From Dyadobacter sp. 50-39 (GTDB lineage Bacteria > Bacteroidota > Bacteroidia > Cytophagales > Spirosomataceae): a stretch of 64,000 nucleotides of DNA. Location of the stretch: NCBI GenBank assembly GCA_001898145.1, contig MKSR01000040.1:62001-126000 (forward strand), written 5' to 3'. Under the pieces are notes generated by a model that saw only the letters and a program-made list of their open reading frames with translations, made no database searches and was not told the DNA's origin. Position 1 is the first letter of the stretch; each line of letters opens with the position of its first letter. A program made the translations under genes and the position numbers. This document shows positions 9,166 through 17,566 of the stretch, piece by piece.

Positions 9166-10173
9166 ATGAGTAGACATCTGCTGAGTTGCGATTGGGGTAC
9201 GTCGTCTTTCCGGTTGAGGCTGGTTAATGTGAAGGATCACGATGTGGTAGGGGAGGTGACGTCTCCGAACGGGATCGGGGCAGTTTACAGTGCCTGGCAG
9301 GAAGCGAATGCGGATGGACCGTTGGCCCGCGGCGATTATTACCGCTCAATTATCAGCACGCAGCTGGCGGCATTGACCCGGCAGACCGGCATTGACCTGG
9401 CGGGCATCCCTATCGTGCTGTCGGGCATGGCTTCTTCTACGATCGGGATGCAGGAGCTGCCCTATGCGCGCCTGCCTTTTGCCTTGGACGGCTCGCACCT
9501 GGGTATGCGCCATTTCGAAGAGCAGCCCGGTTTTCCCCATGAGATCACCCTGATTTCGGGCGTAAGGAGCGAGCACGATGTGATGCGCGGTGAAGAAACC
9601 CAGCTGATCGGCCTTGGTGCGGCGATGGAGCTTTCGGGCCGCGACGCGGTATTTATTTTCCCGGGTACGCATTCGAAGCACATGTTCGTCCGCGATGGGC
9701 GACTCATTGATTTCAAGACATTTATGACCGGAGAGGTCTTCAACCTCATGGCGAATCAAAGCATTCTCAAAGATTCGATCGACCAATACTACCAATCGGA
9801 TTTCAACCAAGCCGCCGCCGACGCCTTCCGGGCGGGCATACGCGAGTCGGGCACGGGGAACATTTTAAATGCATTATTTACAATAAGAACCAACCAGCTT
9901 TTTGATTTATTAAGTAAACGGGAAAACGGCATGTTTCTCAGCGGGCTGCTGATCGGCTATGAAATCCGCGACCTGACAAGGGAAACGGCGGCGCACCTGG
10001 TGCTTTGCGGAGGTAATAACTTGTACCAACTGTACAAAACCGCGATCGAGGCGCTGGGGCTGTCGGGAAGGGCGACCATCATTCCGTCTGAAATCGTCGA
10101 CAGGGCCGCGACTACCGGGCATATCCGCATTTTTGAAAACCAACATTTAACATTGAATAAAACAAATTTATGA
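9166..10173 (+). CDS. dgoK: 2-dehydro-3-deoxygalactonokinase
   Basis: The enzyme phosphorylates 2-keto-3-deoxygalactonate to the 6-phosphate. The N-terminus LLSCDWGTSSFRLRLV is the DgoK nucleotide-binding start. Further family motifs are VLSGMASSTIGMQELPYA, HEITLISGVRSEHDVMRGEETQLIG, FPGTHSKHMFV and FKTFMTGEVFNLM. Length (335) is near the family norm. The gene overlaps the aldolase by 4 nt (ATGA), so the two are translationally coupled. With DgoD it defines the galactonate branch. Confidence 0.92.
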   Translation: MSRHLLSCDWGTSSFRLRLVNVKDHDVVGEVTSPNGIGAVYSAWQEANADGPLARGDYYRSIISTQLAALTRQTGIDLAGIPIVLSGMASSTIGMQELPYARLPFALDGSHLGMRHFEEQPGFPHEITLISGVRSEHDVMRGEETQLIGLGAAMELSGRDAVFIFPGTHSKHMFVRDGRLIDFKTFMTGEVFNLMANQSILKDSIDQYYQSDFNQAAADAFRAGIRESGTGNILNALFTIRTNQLFDLLSKRENGMFLSGLLIGYEIRDLTRETAAHLVLCGGNNLYQLYKTAIEALGLSGRATIIPSEIVDRAATTGHIRIFENQHLTLNKTNL

Positions 10174-10805
10174 GTGAGCGTACATTTTCGTGGGAGTTGT
10201 TCAAGAAGGCGCCGCTGGTCGGCATTATCCGTAACGTGTCGCCGGAAGACGTCAAGCGTATCCTGCCTATTTATCGCGAGGCCGGCCTGACCACCGTCGA
10301 GATCACCATGAATACGCCCGGTGCGACGGACATGATCCGCTATGCGTTAGAAAACGAGCATTATGGCCTGAATATAGGCGCGGGAACGGTGTGTACCAAA
10401 GATGACCTCGACGCCGCGCTGGATGCCGGCGCGCAGTTCATCGTGACGCCGGTTTTGAGTAAAAAGGTGGTGAAATCCTGTGTAAAAAAGGGTGTTCCGG
10501 TATTTCCTGGCGCTTATACACCTACTGAAATTTTCAATGCCTGGTCATTGGGGGCCTCAATGGTGAAAATATACCCGGCAACGGCATTAGGGCCGGGGTA
10601 TATCAAGGATCTGAAAGCGCCTATGAACCAATTGAAACTCCTGCCCACCGGAGGGGTGAGCCTTGAAAACATGGAGGCGTTTCTGAAAGCCGGTGCAGAC
10701 GGGCTGGGCATTGGCAGCCAGTTATTTGACAAGAAACTGATCCAGGACAAAGACTGGGACGGACTGAAAGCACATTTCCTACAATTCGTACAAAAACTCG
10801 CTTAG
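10170..10805 (+). CDS. dgoA: 2-keto-3-deoxy-6-phosphogal(gluc)onate aldolase
   Basis: The enzyme splits 2-keto-3-deoxy-6-phosphogalactonate into pyruvate and glyceraldehyde 3-phosphate. It is a class I KDPG-aldolase barrel of 211 residues: LVGIIRNVSPED, TTVEITMNTPGA with the catalytic Glu, GAGTVCTKDDL, FIVTPVLSKKV, and the Schiff-base Lys in SMVKIYPATALGPGYIK, with phosphate binding in LLPTGGVSLEN. KDPG and KDPGal aldolases look alike; the galacto assignment rests on overlap with dgoK and the nearby dgoD. Confidence 0.88.
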   Translation: MSERTFSWELFKKAPLVGIIRNVSPEDVKRILPIYREAGLTTVEITMNTPGATDMIRYALENEHYGLNIGAGTVCTKDDLDAALDAGAQFIVTPVLSKKVVKSCVKKGVPVFPGAYTPTEIFNAWSLGASMVKIYPATALGPGYIKDLKAPMNQLKLLPTGGVSLENMEAFLKAGADGLGIGSQLFDKKLIQDKDWDGLKAHFLQFVQKLA

Positions 10806-10808
10806 CTA

Positions 10809-12104
10809 ATGGGTAAAATCAGGAATTACCGCTGGATCATCGTGGTCCTGCTCTTTCTCGCCACGACCATCAATTACCTCGACAGGCAGATCATCGGTCT
10901 GCTGAAACCCATTCTGGAAAAAGAGTTCGTCTGGACGGAAACCGACTTTGCAAGGATCGTGATGGCATTTACCGCGGCCTATGCGGCGGGATTGCTGGTA
11001 TTTGGCTGGCTGATCGACAAGATCGGCACCAAAGCCGGGTATTCGTTTACGATCATCTTCTGGAGCATCGCGGGCATGCTGCATGCGGTAGCGCGCAGCG
11101 CATTCGGGTTTGGGGTCGCGCGGGTGGGCCTGGGCCTGGGAGAGGCTGGTAATTATCCTGCGGCAGTGAAAACGGTTGCCGAGTGGTTCCCTAAGAAAGA
11201 ACGGGCATTGGCGACCGGCCTGTTCAATGCCGGAACGAGTATAGGCGTAGTGGTGGCACTGATACTGGTGCCCTGGATTTTGAGCCATTACGGTTGGCAG
11301 GAAGTGTTCTGGATTACCGGTGCGCTGGGTTTCGTATGGCTGATATTCTGGCTGATATTTTATGATATTCCCGTCAGGCAAAAGCGTCTGAGCGCCGAAG
11401 AGCTGCATTACATCCTCAGCGGCCAGGAGCAGGACGAAAACGAGGCGGAAAAGCAGCCCGTACGATGGATCAAACTGTTCACATTCCCGCAGACCTGGGC
11501 TTACATTACCGGCAAAGGGCTCATCGATCCGATCTACTGGTTTTTTCTGTTCTGGTTACCATCCTATTTCGCTTCGACATTCAACCTGGACCTGAAAAAG
11601 CCAAGTTTTGAACTCATGCTGATTTACACGGCTACGACCGCGGGAAGTATTGCAGGAGGATATTTGTCGTCCTGGCTTATCAAACGAGGATGGCCTACAC
11701 TGAAGGCGCGGAAAGCCGTATTGCTGGGCATTGCCTGCTGCGAATTATCGGTGATACTGATCCAGTTTTCGAGCGGCGTTTGGATGGCCGTAGGGCTTAT
11801 CAGTCTGGCAGTAGCATTGCACCAGGCCTGGGCCACGAATGTCTTCACCCTGCCGTCCGATCTTTTTCCCAAGCAGGCCGTTAGCTCCGTCGTGGGTATC
11901 GGCGGAATGGCCGGTGCGGTGGGCGGTATCCTTTTTCCCATCCTGATCGGTAGCCTGCTCGACAGCTACAAAGCCGCCGGGAACATTCAGGCCGGCTACA
12001 ACATCATTTTTACAATCTGCGGTTTTACTTATCTTGTGGCGTGGCTGATTATCCATTGGCTCACCCGGACGCCCAAAGTAGTAGAACTGGAAGAATTGCA
12101 ATGA
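10809..12104 (+). CDS. MFS transporter of the hexuronate/galactonate (ACS) type
   Basis: The protein has 431 residues and about 12 membrane helices. TTINYLDRQIIGLLKPILE in helix 1, GWLIDKIGTKAGYS between helices 2 and 3, and GLGEAGNYPAAVKTVAEWFPKKERALATGLFNAG match the anion:cation symporter group that includes ExuT and DgoT. It begins 3 nt after the aldolase stop and its stop overlaps the GNAT start, so it belongs to the operon. Probable cargo is galactonate, or 2-keto-3-deoxygalactonate if dehydration is periplasmic. Confidence 0.87.
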   Translation: MGKIRNYRWIIVVLLFLATTINYLDRQIIGLLKPILEKEFVWTETDFARIVMAFTAAYAAGLLVFGWLIDKIGTKAGYSFTIIFWSIAGMLHAVARSAFGFGVARVGLGLGEAGNYPAAVKTVAEWFPKKERALATGLFNAGTSIGVVVALILVPWILSHYGWQEVFWITGALGFVWLIFWLIFYDIPVRQKRLSAEELHYILSGQEQDENEAEKQPVRWIKLFTFPQTWAYITGKGLIDPIYWFFLFWLPSYFASTFNLDLKKPSFELMLIYTATTAGSIAGGYLSSWLIKRGWPTLKARKAVLLGIACCELSVILIQFSSGVWMAVGLISLAVALHQAWATNVFTLPSDLFPKQAVSSVVGIGGMAGAVGGILFPILIGSLLDSYKAAGNIQAGYNIIFTICGFTYLVAWLIIHWLTRTPKVVELEELQ

Positions 12105-12556
12105 TCACTGTAACAAGAACCGACTCCGATGATGCTGCTTTCCAGGCATTGGTGAAACTGCTCGATGCCGAGCTGGCCCGGCGCGACGGCGCCGACCATG
12201 GTTTTTATTCCCAATTCAACAAAATCGACAAGATCCGCCACGCGGTAGTCTGCTACGAAAATGACCAACCCATCGGCTGCGGGGCGATCAAGGCATTCAG
12301 CGACGAGGCCATGGAAGTGAAGCGGATGTATGTTTCGCCGGAGGGCCGCAAGAAAGGCATCGCTACCCGCGTGCTCAACGAGCTGGAAGTATGGGCATCC
12401 GAACTAGGCTATCTTAGATGTGTGCTGGAAACCGGCAAACGCCAACCCGAAGCCATTGCGCTTTATGAAAAAAGCGGCTATACCCGGACGCCCAACTACG
12501 GGCAATATGCAGGGATAGAGAACAGTGTTTGTTTTGAGAAGGTATTGGAGCATTAA
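12101..12556 (+). CDS. GNAT-family N-acetyltransferase
   Basis: The 151-residue single GNAT domain has the acetyl-CoA loop VSPEGRKKGIATRVLNELE, preceded by the strand MEVKRMY and followed by LRCVLETGKRQPEAIALYEKSGY. The start at 12101 is chosen because its ATGA overlaps the MFS stop; an upstream in-frame ATG would lie deep inside that gene. It is the last gene of the galactonate operon and its acceptor is unknown. Its 3' end overlaps a convergent lipoprotein gene by 4 bp. Confidence 0.85.
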   Translation: MITVTRTDSDDAAFQALVKLLDAELARRDGADHGFYSQFNKIDKIRHAVVCYENDQPIGCGAIKAFSDEAMEVKRMYVSPEGRKKGIATRVLNELEVWASELGYLRCVLETGKRQPEAIALYEKSGYTRTPNYGQYAGIENSVCFEKVLEH

Positions 12557-12900
12557 TCCTTCTGAATGGCAGTAATTTCGATCGATGGAAATACAATTGC
12601 GAATGTCGGCCCGAAGGAGCATCCCTTTTTGAGATTTCCGCTGATCGTATAGTCCGGAATTTCCCTGTTTGCACTTCTCGCCCATAACGAATCTGCATCG
12701 CATGCCCAGGCCGAGGTTTGATTGAGGGTGATAGGATGTGTGAAAGTAAATAGCCCCGCACCCTCATGTACCGCACGGGTATTTTTCAGTATGAGCACCG
12801 TGGGGCCCTGGCAGCCACAATCGGGTTGAAGGTTTTCCTTTGAGCAGGAGATTGCGGCAGAAGCTGCGACAAGAACGGCCAATTGAATCAGCTTTTTCAT
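12553..12900 (-). CDS. Small putative lipoprotein, no recognised family
   Basis: The 115-residue protein has a lipoprotein signal (MKKLIQLAVLVAASAAISC, acylated Cys at 19). The mature part has a CGC pair near the start and two further cysteines (ACDAD, KKGCSF), so disulfides are possible in the periplasm. No domain is recognised. The gene is convergent with the acetyltransferase and overlaps it by 4 bp. Confidence 0.65.
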   Translation of the reverse strand: MKKLIQLAVLVAASAAISCSKENLQPDCGCQGPTVLILKNTRAVHEGAGLFTFTHPITLNQTSAWACDADSLWARSANREIPDYTISGNLKKGCSFGPTFAIVFPSIEITAIQKD

Positions 12901-12936
12901 ATTAGTTTATTCTAACTTCTGCGAGCAGATTCTATT

Positions 12937-14358
12937 TCATTTATTCTCTTCAAACCACCCGACAATAGCCGGATACAAATCTGCGACAGTTTCTCGTTTG
13001 CGGCGGTTTTTGTAGGTTTTAACTAAAAACTGATTGAACTCCGGGAAGCGACGGAAGCCGCGGTGGTTGAGCATAATATCTTCAATTTGAGCGATCAGTT
13101 TGGGTTGCTCGGCGAGCGGCGCGTAATCGATGTAGCGGAGACTTACCAGGGCCCAGTTCATGTATTCGTCAAACGACATTTGCGGGGTATTGTAGCCGTG
13201 CGCGGGTTTCTGCGGGTCGTTCCAAATGTCGAGATTGGATAATGCTTTTTGAATGCGGTCACGGTAAGCAGGCTTCTGGCCTTCGGGCCCGATAAAGGCG
13301 TGGTTGAGTTCTGTGAAAACAATGTTGCCATCCTTCACGCGAAGCGCTTCGGGCGACCATCCTGCAACATTTTGTGGGGTATGGAATGGGAAATTTACAT
13401 GCGCCTGTGCCTCGCGAAAGCCGTTGTGTTCAAAAAAACTTGCCGACTGGTTGCCTGCTACCAGCGGTGAAAAGATAATTTTGAATGAATCATAACGCGT
13501 TGACGGGAAGTTTTTGACCAGCCAGCGCTGCATTTGCGAAACGCCGATAGAGTCTCGGTAGGCTTGCGTCAGTCCTTCGTAAAACGGCTTATGCGTATGG
13601 TAAAACTCCTGGAAACGGCTGGCAACTGCAAATTTTTGCAGATCGGCGATGTAAGGATGCAGGAAGTTGGTGTTGGAATTGCCTATGCGGTCGTAGACTC
13701 GGCTACGGGCGATGGTGCCATCCTGGGAGAGCTCGAAAGCATAAGCATCCATTTTTAACGCGGAGTAGCTTCCATCGCCAGACATGAGCGCTTCTTGCAT
13801 CTTTTTCACAGCCGGATCATTGCGATAAGGTTCGAACCGGGTCATGACCTCCCGGTAATAGTCGGTATCGCGGTTGATGAGGCTGTTCTTCTCGCGCCCT
13901 TTTTCAGTGAGTGCAAATACCACGTTCAACAACTCATACATTGGTGGCACCTCCACCGTGGTTTTGCCGCGGTGTGCTCGCTGGTAGTCGGTAGGAAACT
14001 GGGCACGCTGCACCCATTTAATGCCCCTTACCTCTGTAAAGGCGCTGTCTTTGCCATTCAGCAGGAACACGAAGGGATAAGTTTTGCCCGGCTCCACATT
14101 CAAAACGACCGAATCCCGATCGGTAATGAAGGCAATGCGTTTAGCAGGGCCTTCGATAAAAGCCTCGAATACATCCGGCCGGACGCTGGCATCCATTCCC
14201 CAGCCGCCTTTGCGGAGCACATTACCTTCGCGCACATCTGCGATCGCGCTGCCGGCCTGTACGATGCGCATCCGTTGCGAATGCGCATGTGAGCTTGCGT
14301 ATAGGCATATTAGTGCAGCCAGGAGGCCTTTCCCGATAAGGTTCATGCAAGTTTTCAA
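12937..14358 (-). CDS. Secreted protein of unknown function, possibly DUF4932-like
   Basis: The protein has 473 residues with an N-terminal signal peptide ending near SSHAHS. A first domain (about 30-120) reads like a small beta domain (FVFLLNGKDSAF). The larger domain contains YHTHKPFYEGL, FFEHNGFREAQAHV and the striking FTELNHAFIGP, a Glu/Asn/His arrangement like an unorthodox metal site. This reminds me of the Bacteroidota DUF4932 group, but I cannot confirm it. No HExxH is present. The gene is followed by 78 nt and then by the LTA-synthase-like gene in the reverse direction of reading, both on the - strand, so they may share regulation. The function is unknown. Confidence 0.6.
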   Translation of the reverse strand: MKTCMNLIGKGLLAALICLYASSHAHSQRMRIVQAGSAIADVREGNVLRKGGWGMDASVRPDVFEAFIEGPAKRIAFITDRDSVVLNVEPGKTYPFVFLLNGKDSAFTEVRGIKWVQRAQFPTDYQRAHRGKTTVEVPPMYELLNVVFALTEKGREKNSLINRDTDYYREVMTRFEPYRNDPAVKKMQEALMSGDGSYSALKMDAYAFELSQDGTIARSRVYDRIGNSNTNFLHPYIADLQKFAVASRFQEFYHTHKPFYEGLTQAYRDSIGVSQMQRWLVKNFPSTRYDSFKIIFSPLVAGNQSASFFEHNGFREAQAHVNFPFHTPQNVAGWSPEALRVKDGNIVFTELNHAFIGPEGQKPAYRDRIQKALSNLDIWNDPQKPAHGYNTPQMSFDEYMNWALVSLRYIDYAPLAEQPKLIAQIEDIMLNHRGFRRFPEFNQFLVKTYKNRRKRETVADLYPAIVGWFEENK

Positions 14359-14431
14359 AGCGTGGCTGTTACATGGATGAAAACATCCATATAAAGTATA
14401 TGTAACCTTGAAATACTTTCTTTACACTAAA

Positions 14432-16378
14432 CTATTTTCTCATCAGACCATTCCGGAACTGGTAGCTTGCCGACTGGTACCAGGCTATGGCTTCTCCCAG
14501 CAGGTGCTTGTTTTGGGAAGTCGGCCGGGAGGTACCGTCTTGAAAGTCGGGAAGGAATGTGGCGGCCATCCTTTGTGGTTTTAGCACAATCAGCGAATCG
14601 TGCTTAATGTATCCCAGGCTCTGGTAGGTGCTGACAAATGCCCGCTCCCGGCCTTCTTCGAGCTTGAAAATATCGTAACCGGAGAATTTGCTGCGGTAGG
14701 AGAAGTTGAGGAGCCCTAAAATAGTAGGTCCTACATCGATCTGGCTCATGAGCCTGGGCATGATGCCGGCGCCGATGAAGCCAGGCGAATAGATGAGCAT
14801 GGGTATTTTGTAGCGGTTTACCGGCAGGTCGGTTTTGCCAGCGCTGGATGCGCAATGGTCGGCTACGATGATAAACAACGTATTGTTGAACCAGGATTCG
14901 CTCCGGGCGTGGCGGATGAACTGGCCGATTGCATAATCGGTATATTTCACGGCGCCTTCGCGGCTGGTGTGAGAGGGGATGTCTATTCTTCCCTCCGGGT
15001 AGGTGTAGGGACGGTGATTGGACGTGGTCATGATGTGCGCAAAAACAGGTTTGCCTTTCCCGACCGCCAGGCCGATTTCCCGGGTAGCGAGCTCAAACAG
15101 GTTCTCGTCCGCCACGCCCCAGATGTTTTCATAGTCAATGTCTTTTTTGGAAAGGGCCGTGCGATCTACCACGCCGTAGCTATTGTGCCCGAAGAAGTAT
15201 CCCATGTTGTCAAAATATCCGTAGCCGCCGTAAATGAAACGGGCCTGGTATCCCTTTTTCCGCAAAACACTGCCCATCGAGAACAGGTCTTCGTTATGTG
15301 GACGGCGCACAATAGACTGGCCCGGTGTGGGCGGCGTGCATATCGACAATGCTTCCAGGCCGCGGACCGTACGGGTACCCGTTGCATACAGATTGGTGAA
15401 AAGAAGGCTTTCGCGGGCCAGGGAGTCCAGGAAGGGTGTAATGCCCTGCGTATTGCCAAAACTTCCCAGGAAGTCGGCGCTGAGGCTTTCGACGCTGATC
15501 AGGACGATGTTCTTGTGCAATTCGGTACCAGGGTTGACAATATCCCGTTCAATGGAGAAAGGTTTGTTGTCGACAAAATGGCTTTCAGGCGTAGCTACCA
15601 GCGTGCGGATCTCGGAAGAGGCCTGCCTTTCATCTAGTTTGGTGTAAAACTGATTGTAATCCAGCTCGTTATTGCGGTAGGCAGCAAACAACTCGTACAT
15701 TCCGTTCCCCGCCAGCTCATTCACGAAAATATTGCTGCTGAACTGTCTGACCTTATTATCAATGAGCATAAACACCGTTGCTACGACGAGGAAGTAACCG
15801 CCCAAAATGAGCGACCGCTTACCGAAACGCCAGTTACCGAAAGCTATCCTGGACGAAAGCCTCGACAGCAGCAATGTCAATAACACGGAGAGTACCAGGA
15901 GTACACCCATAATGGCCTCGACCGGATAGGACTGACGGATGTTTCCGACCACTTCCTGCGTGTAAACCAGGTAATCGACGGCGATAAAATTGAACCGGGA
16001 GCCGAATTCGTCCCAAAATACCCATTCGGAAACTGCATTGAGCAGAAGCAGAAACAGCAGGACGAACACTAATGTATTGGCTGCGATTCTAAAACCCTTT
16101 TTGCCGGCATACCGCTGCGGTGTCAGCCACCCAAGGAGCATTAGCGGAATAATGAAATATAGTGCGTTGAGAAGATCGTAGAACAGGCCGATACCGAAAA
16201 TGCCCAGCATGTTGGTGACGGTGTAATCTACGTCTTTGCCCGCTTTGAGCATCAGGGCAATGCGGGTGAGCATCGAAATACCTGCAAGCAGTAGGATAAC
16301 TAGCGCCGGGCGCGTCAGAAATTCCGATTTAGATCGCAGCGTGGTCGGTTTTGCGACTTCCTGAGCGGAGGTGTTCAT
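14432..16378 (-). CDS. LTA-synthase-family membrane phosphatase/phosphotransferase
   Basis: The protein has 648 residues. About five transmembrane segments (roughly 26-45, 57-85, 100-118, 155-172, 190-206) precede an alkaline-phosphatase/sulfatase-fold domain. Visible catalytic features are VLISVESLSADFLG (metal Glu at 297), GTRTVRGLEA (candidate catalytic Thr at 335 or 337) and VADHCASS (Asp-His metal pair). Relatives transfer phosphoglycerol or phosphoethanolamine to envelope polymers, or cleave such lipids, in the periplasm. Gram-negative Bacteroidota lack lipoteichoic acid, so the acceptor is probably a lipid or glycan. The assignment to the superfamily is solid, and the substrate is unknown. 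Confidence 0.87.
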   Translation of the reverse strand: MNTSAQEVAKPTTLRSKSEFLTRPALVILLLAGISMLTRIALMLKAGKDVDYTVTNMLGIFGIGLFYDLLNALYFIIPLMLLGWLTPQRYAGKKGFRIAANTLVFVLLFLLLLNAVSEWVFWDEFGSRFNFIAVDYLVYTQEVVGNIRQSYPVEAIMGVLLVLSVLLTLLLSRLSSRIAFGNWRFGKRSLILGGYFLVVATVFMLIDNKVRQFSSNIFVNELAGNGMYELFAAYRNNELDYNQFYTKLDERQASSEIRTLVATPESHFVDNKPFSIERDIVNPGTELHKNIVLISVESLSADFLGSFGNTQGITPFLDSLARESLLFTNLYATGTRTVRGLEALSICTPPTPGQSIVRRPHNEDLFSMGSVLRKKGYQARFIYGGYGYFDNMGYFFGHNSYGVVDRTALSKKDIDYENIWGVADENLFELATREIGLAVGKGKPVFAHIMTTSNHRPYTYPEGRIDIPSHTSREGAVKYTDYAIGQFIRHARSESWFNNTLFIIVADHCASSAGKTDLPVNRYKIPMLIYSPGFIGAGIMPRLMSQIDVGPTILGLLNFSYRSKFSGYDIFKLEEGRERAFVSTYQSLGYIKHDSLIVLKPQRMAATFLPDFQDGTSRPTSQNKHLLGEAIAWYQSASYQFRNGLMRK

Positions 16379-16607
16379 TATTTATTGGATTGTTAGGTGG
16401 TGTCAGTCGGGCTTATGTACCGTGTTCGAGCGCTGAACGTACCACCGAATTCTGAATTCTTTTTGAATTTTTAAATGCAGAAAGAAACGCTGCCGGATTG
16501 CCGGGTGGTGTTTTGTCGATAAAGCGGTGCTGTTGGTCGACGGTGCGGAACAAATGTCTGAGTGGGCGGATTATGCGATTAACACAAACAGCATTAGCCT
16601 TACTAAA

Positions 16608-17078
16608 ATGCAGGATTTTATTAAAATAGCAAAAACAGATTGGGAGCCCGCCAACCGGCTCATTGTGACACACATCAGCGGAGACATGGACAAGGATGAC
16701 GTGATCCGATGGGAAAAATCACTTTACAATGCATTGGACCGGATCGAAGACGGCGGCACATTCCGCATATTCGTGAATCTTCACGGATTCACAGCGGCGA
16801 ACCTGGATGCCCACAAGCATTTCCGCAGCATTGTGCCGCTCACTCTCGCGGACTACGGCTGGAAAGTAGGGTACCTCGCGATGTTCGAAGAGGAAGCTTC
16901 GCAAGTGACGTTTCGCAACAAACGCGGTATCCGGTGCCTGACCGCGGCGCATTGCCACCAGGACGAGACCAAGATCAGCAAGTACGAATCGCTGTACAGC
17001 AGTGTCAGCGAGCGGTTCTTCACCGACCCTCAAAAAGCGGAAGCCTGGATCAGGAGCGCGGCTCAGGCCCCTTCCTGA
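16608..17078 (+). CDS. SpoIIAA/STAS-like small protein
   Basis: The start at 16608 gives 156 residues; an upstream ATG at 16527 would add 27 residues of unlikely sequence. The core (ANRLIVTHISGDMDKDDVIRWEKSL, GTFRIFVNLHGFT, YGWKVGYLAMFEEEA, TDPQKAEAWI) has the alternating strand/helix pattern of the SpoIIAA-like/STAS fold. It ends with the typical sequence in which an F..P..A..WI helix closes the domain. No partner kinase or phosphatase is nearby. The role is not predictable; membrane-associated or regulatory functions are known for relatives. Confidence 0.6.
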   Translation: MQDFIKIAKTDWEPANRLIVTHISGDMDKDDVIRWEKSLYNALDRIEDGGTFRIFVNLHGFTAANLDAHKHFRSIVPLTLADYGWKVGYLAMFEEEASQVTFRNKRGIRCLTAAHCHQDETKISKYESLYSSVSERFFTDPQKAEAWIRSAAQAPS

Positions 17079-17566
17079 ATGTAATTGTCAACGTCATGCA
17101 CAGCCTCGCTACACGCAAAGTGTCTTTTAAAAAAAATGGCGGCCATTTCGGGCCGCCTGCAACCCACAACAAAGAGTGGCACAGCATTAATCTGCGATTA
17201 CATATTTGTAGTCCTTGACTAATCTTGGGCCTTTGCAAGCCCGTATTTGTGGTCAGCTATCACATTAACTCATGGAAAACAGCAATTTTCATTGCTTGCC
17301 TGACACTCATTTAGCTTGTCCGGCGCCGGAAGTGAAGTTACCTTGACCTCCGGTTCCTGTAATGTGATAAAAGAGGTTGCAACAGCGAAAGTAACACATT
17401 CATTGCTTCCCGCAAAACCTTATCGGGTTGATAAGCCCACTCATTTTTTGATAGGGTCCAGCCAAAGACGCCCGGTGGCATTGTACGCCGTATCTGCGAC
17501 ATCGTTAGGGAAAATCGGCGTTGTCGGGTATTCCTGGCATGGCTTTTGAGGCCATTTTGGTGTATT
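17079..17566. other. 488-bp gene-free spacer with a leftward terminator-like hairpin
   Basis: No convincing gene is seen. Arms GGCGGCC (17138-17144) and GGCCGCC (17151-17157) form a hairpin that, read on the - strand, is followed by eight T residues. It therefore looks like an intrinsic terminator for leftward transcription, although no - strand gene lies to its right before the otsAB start. The rest holds several short hairpins and presumably the otsAB promoter. Confidence 0.4.

Noticed and set aside
16413-16673. Leftward 86-residue frame before the LTA-synthase-like gene
   Set aside because: It overlaps the start of the convincing STAS-like gene on the opposite strand and has no recognisable features.
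17316-17549. Possible 77-residue protein just before otsAB
   Set aside because: Composition is low in typical protein patterns, there is no family match, and it overlaps the presumed otsAB promoter region.
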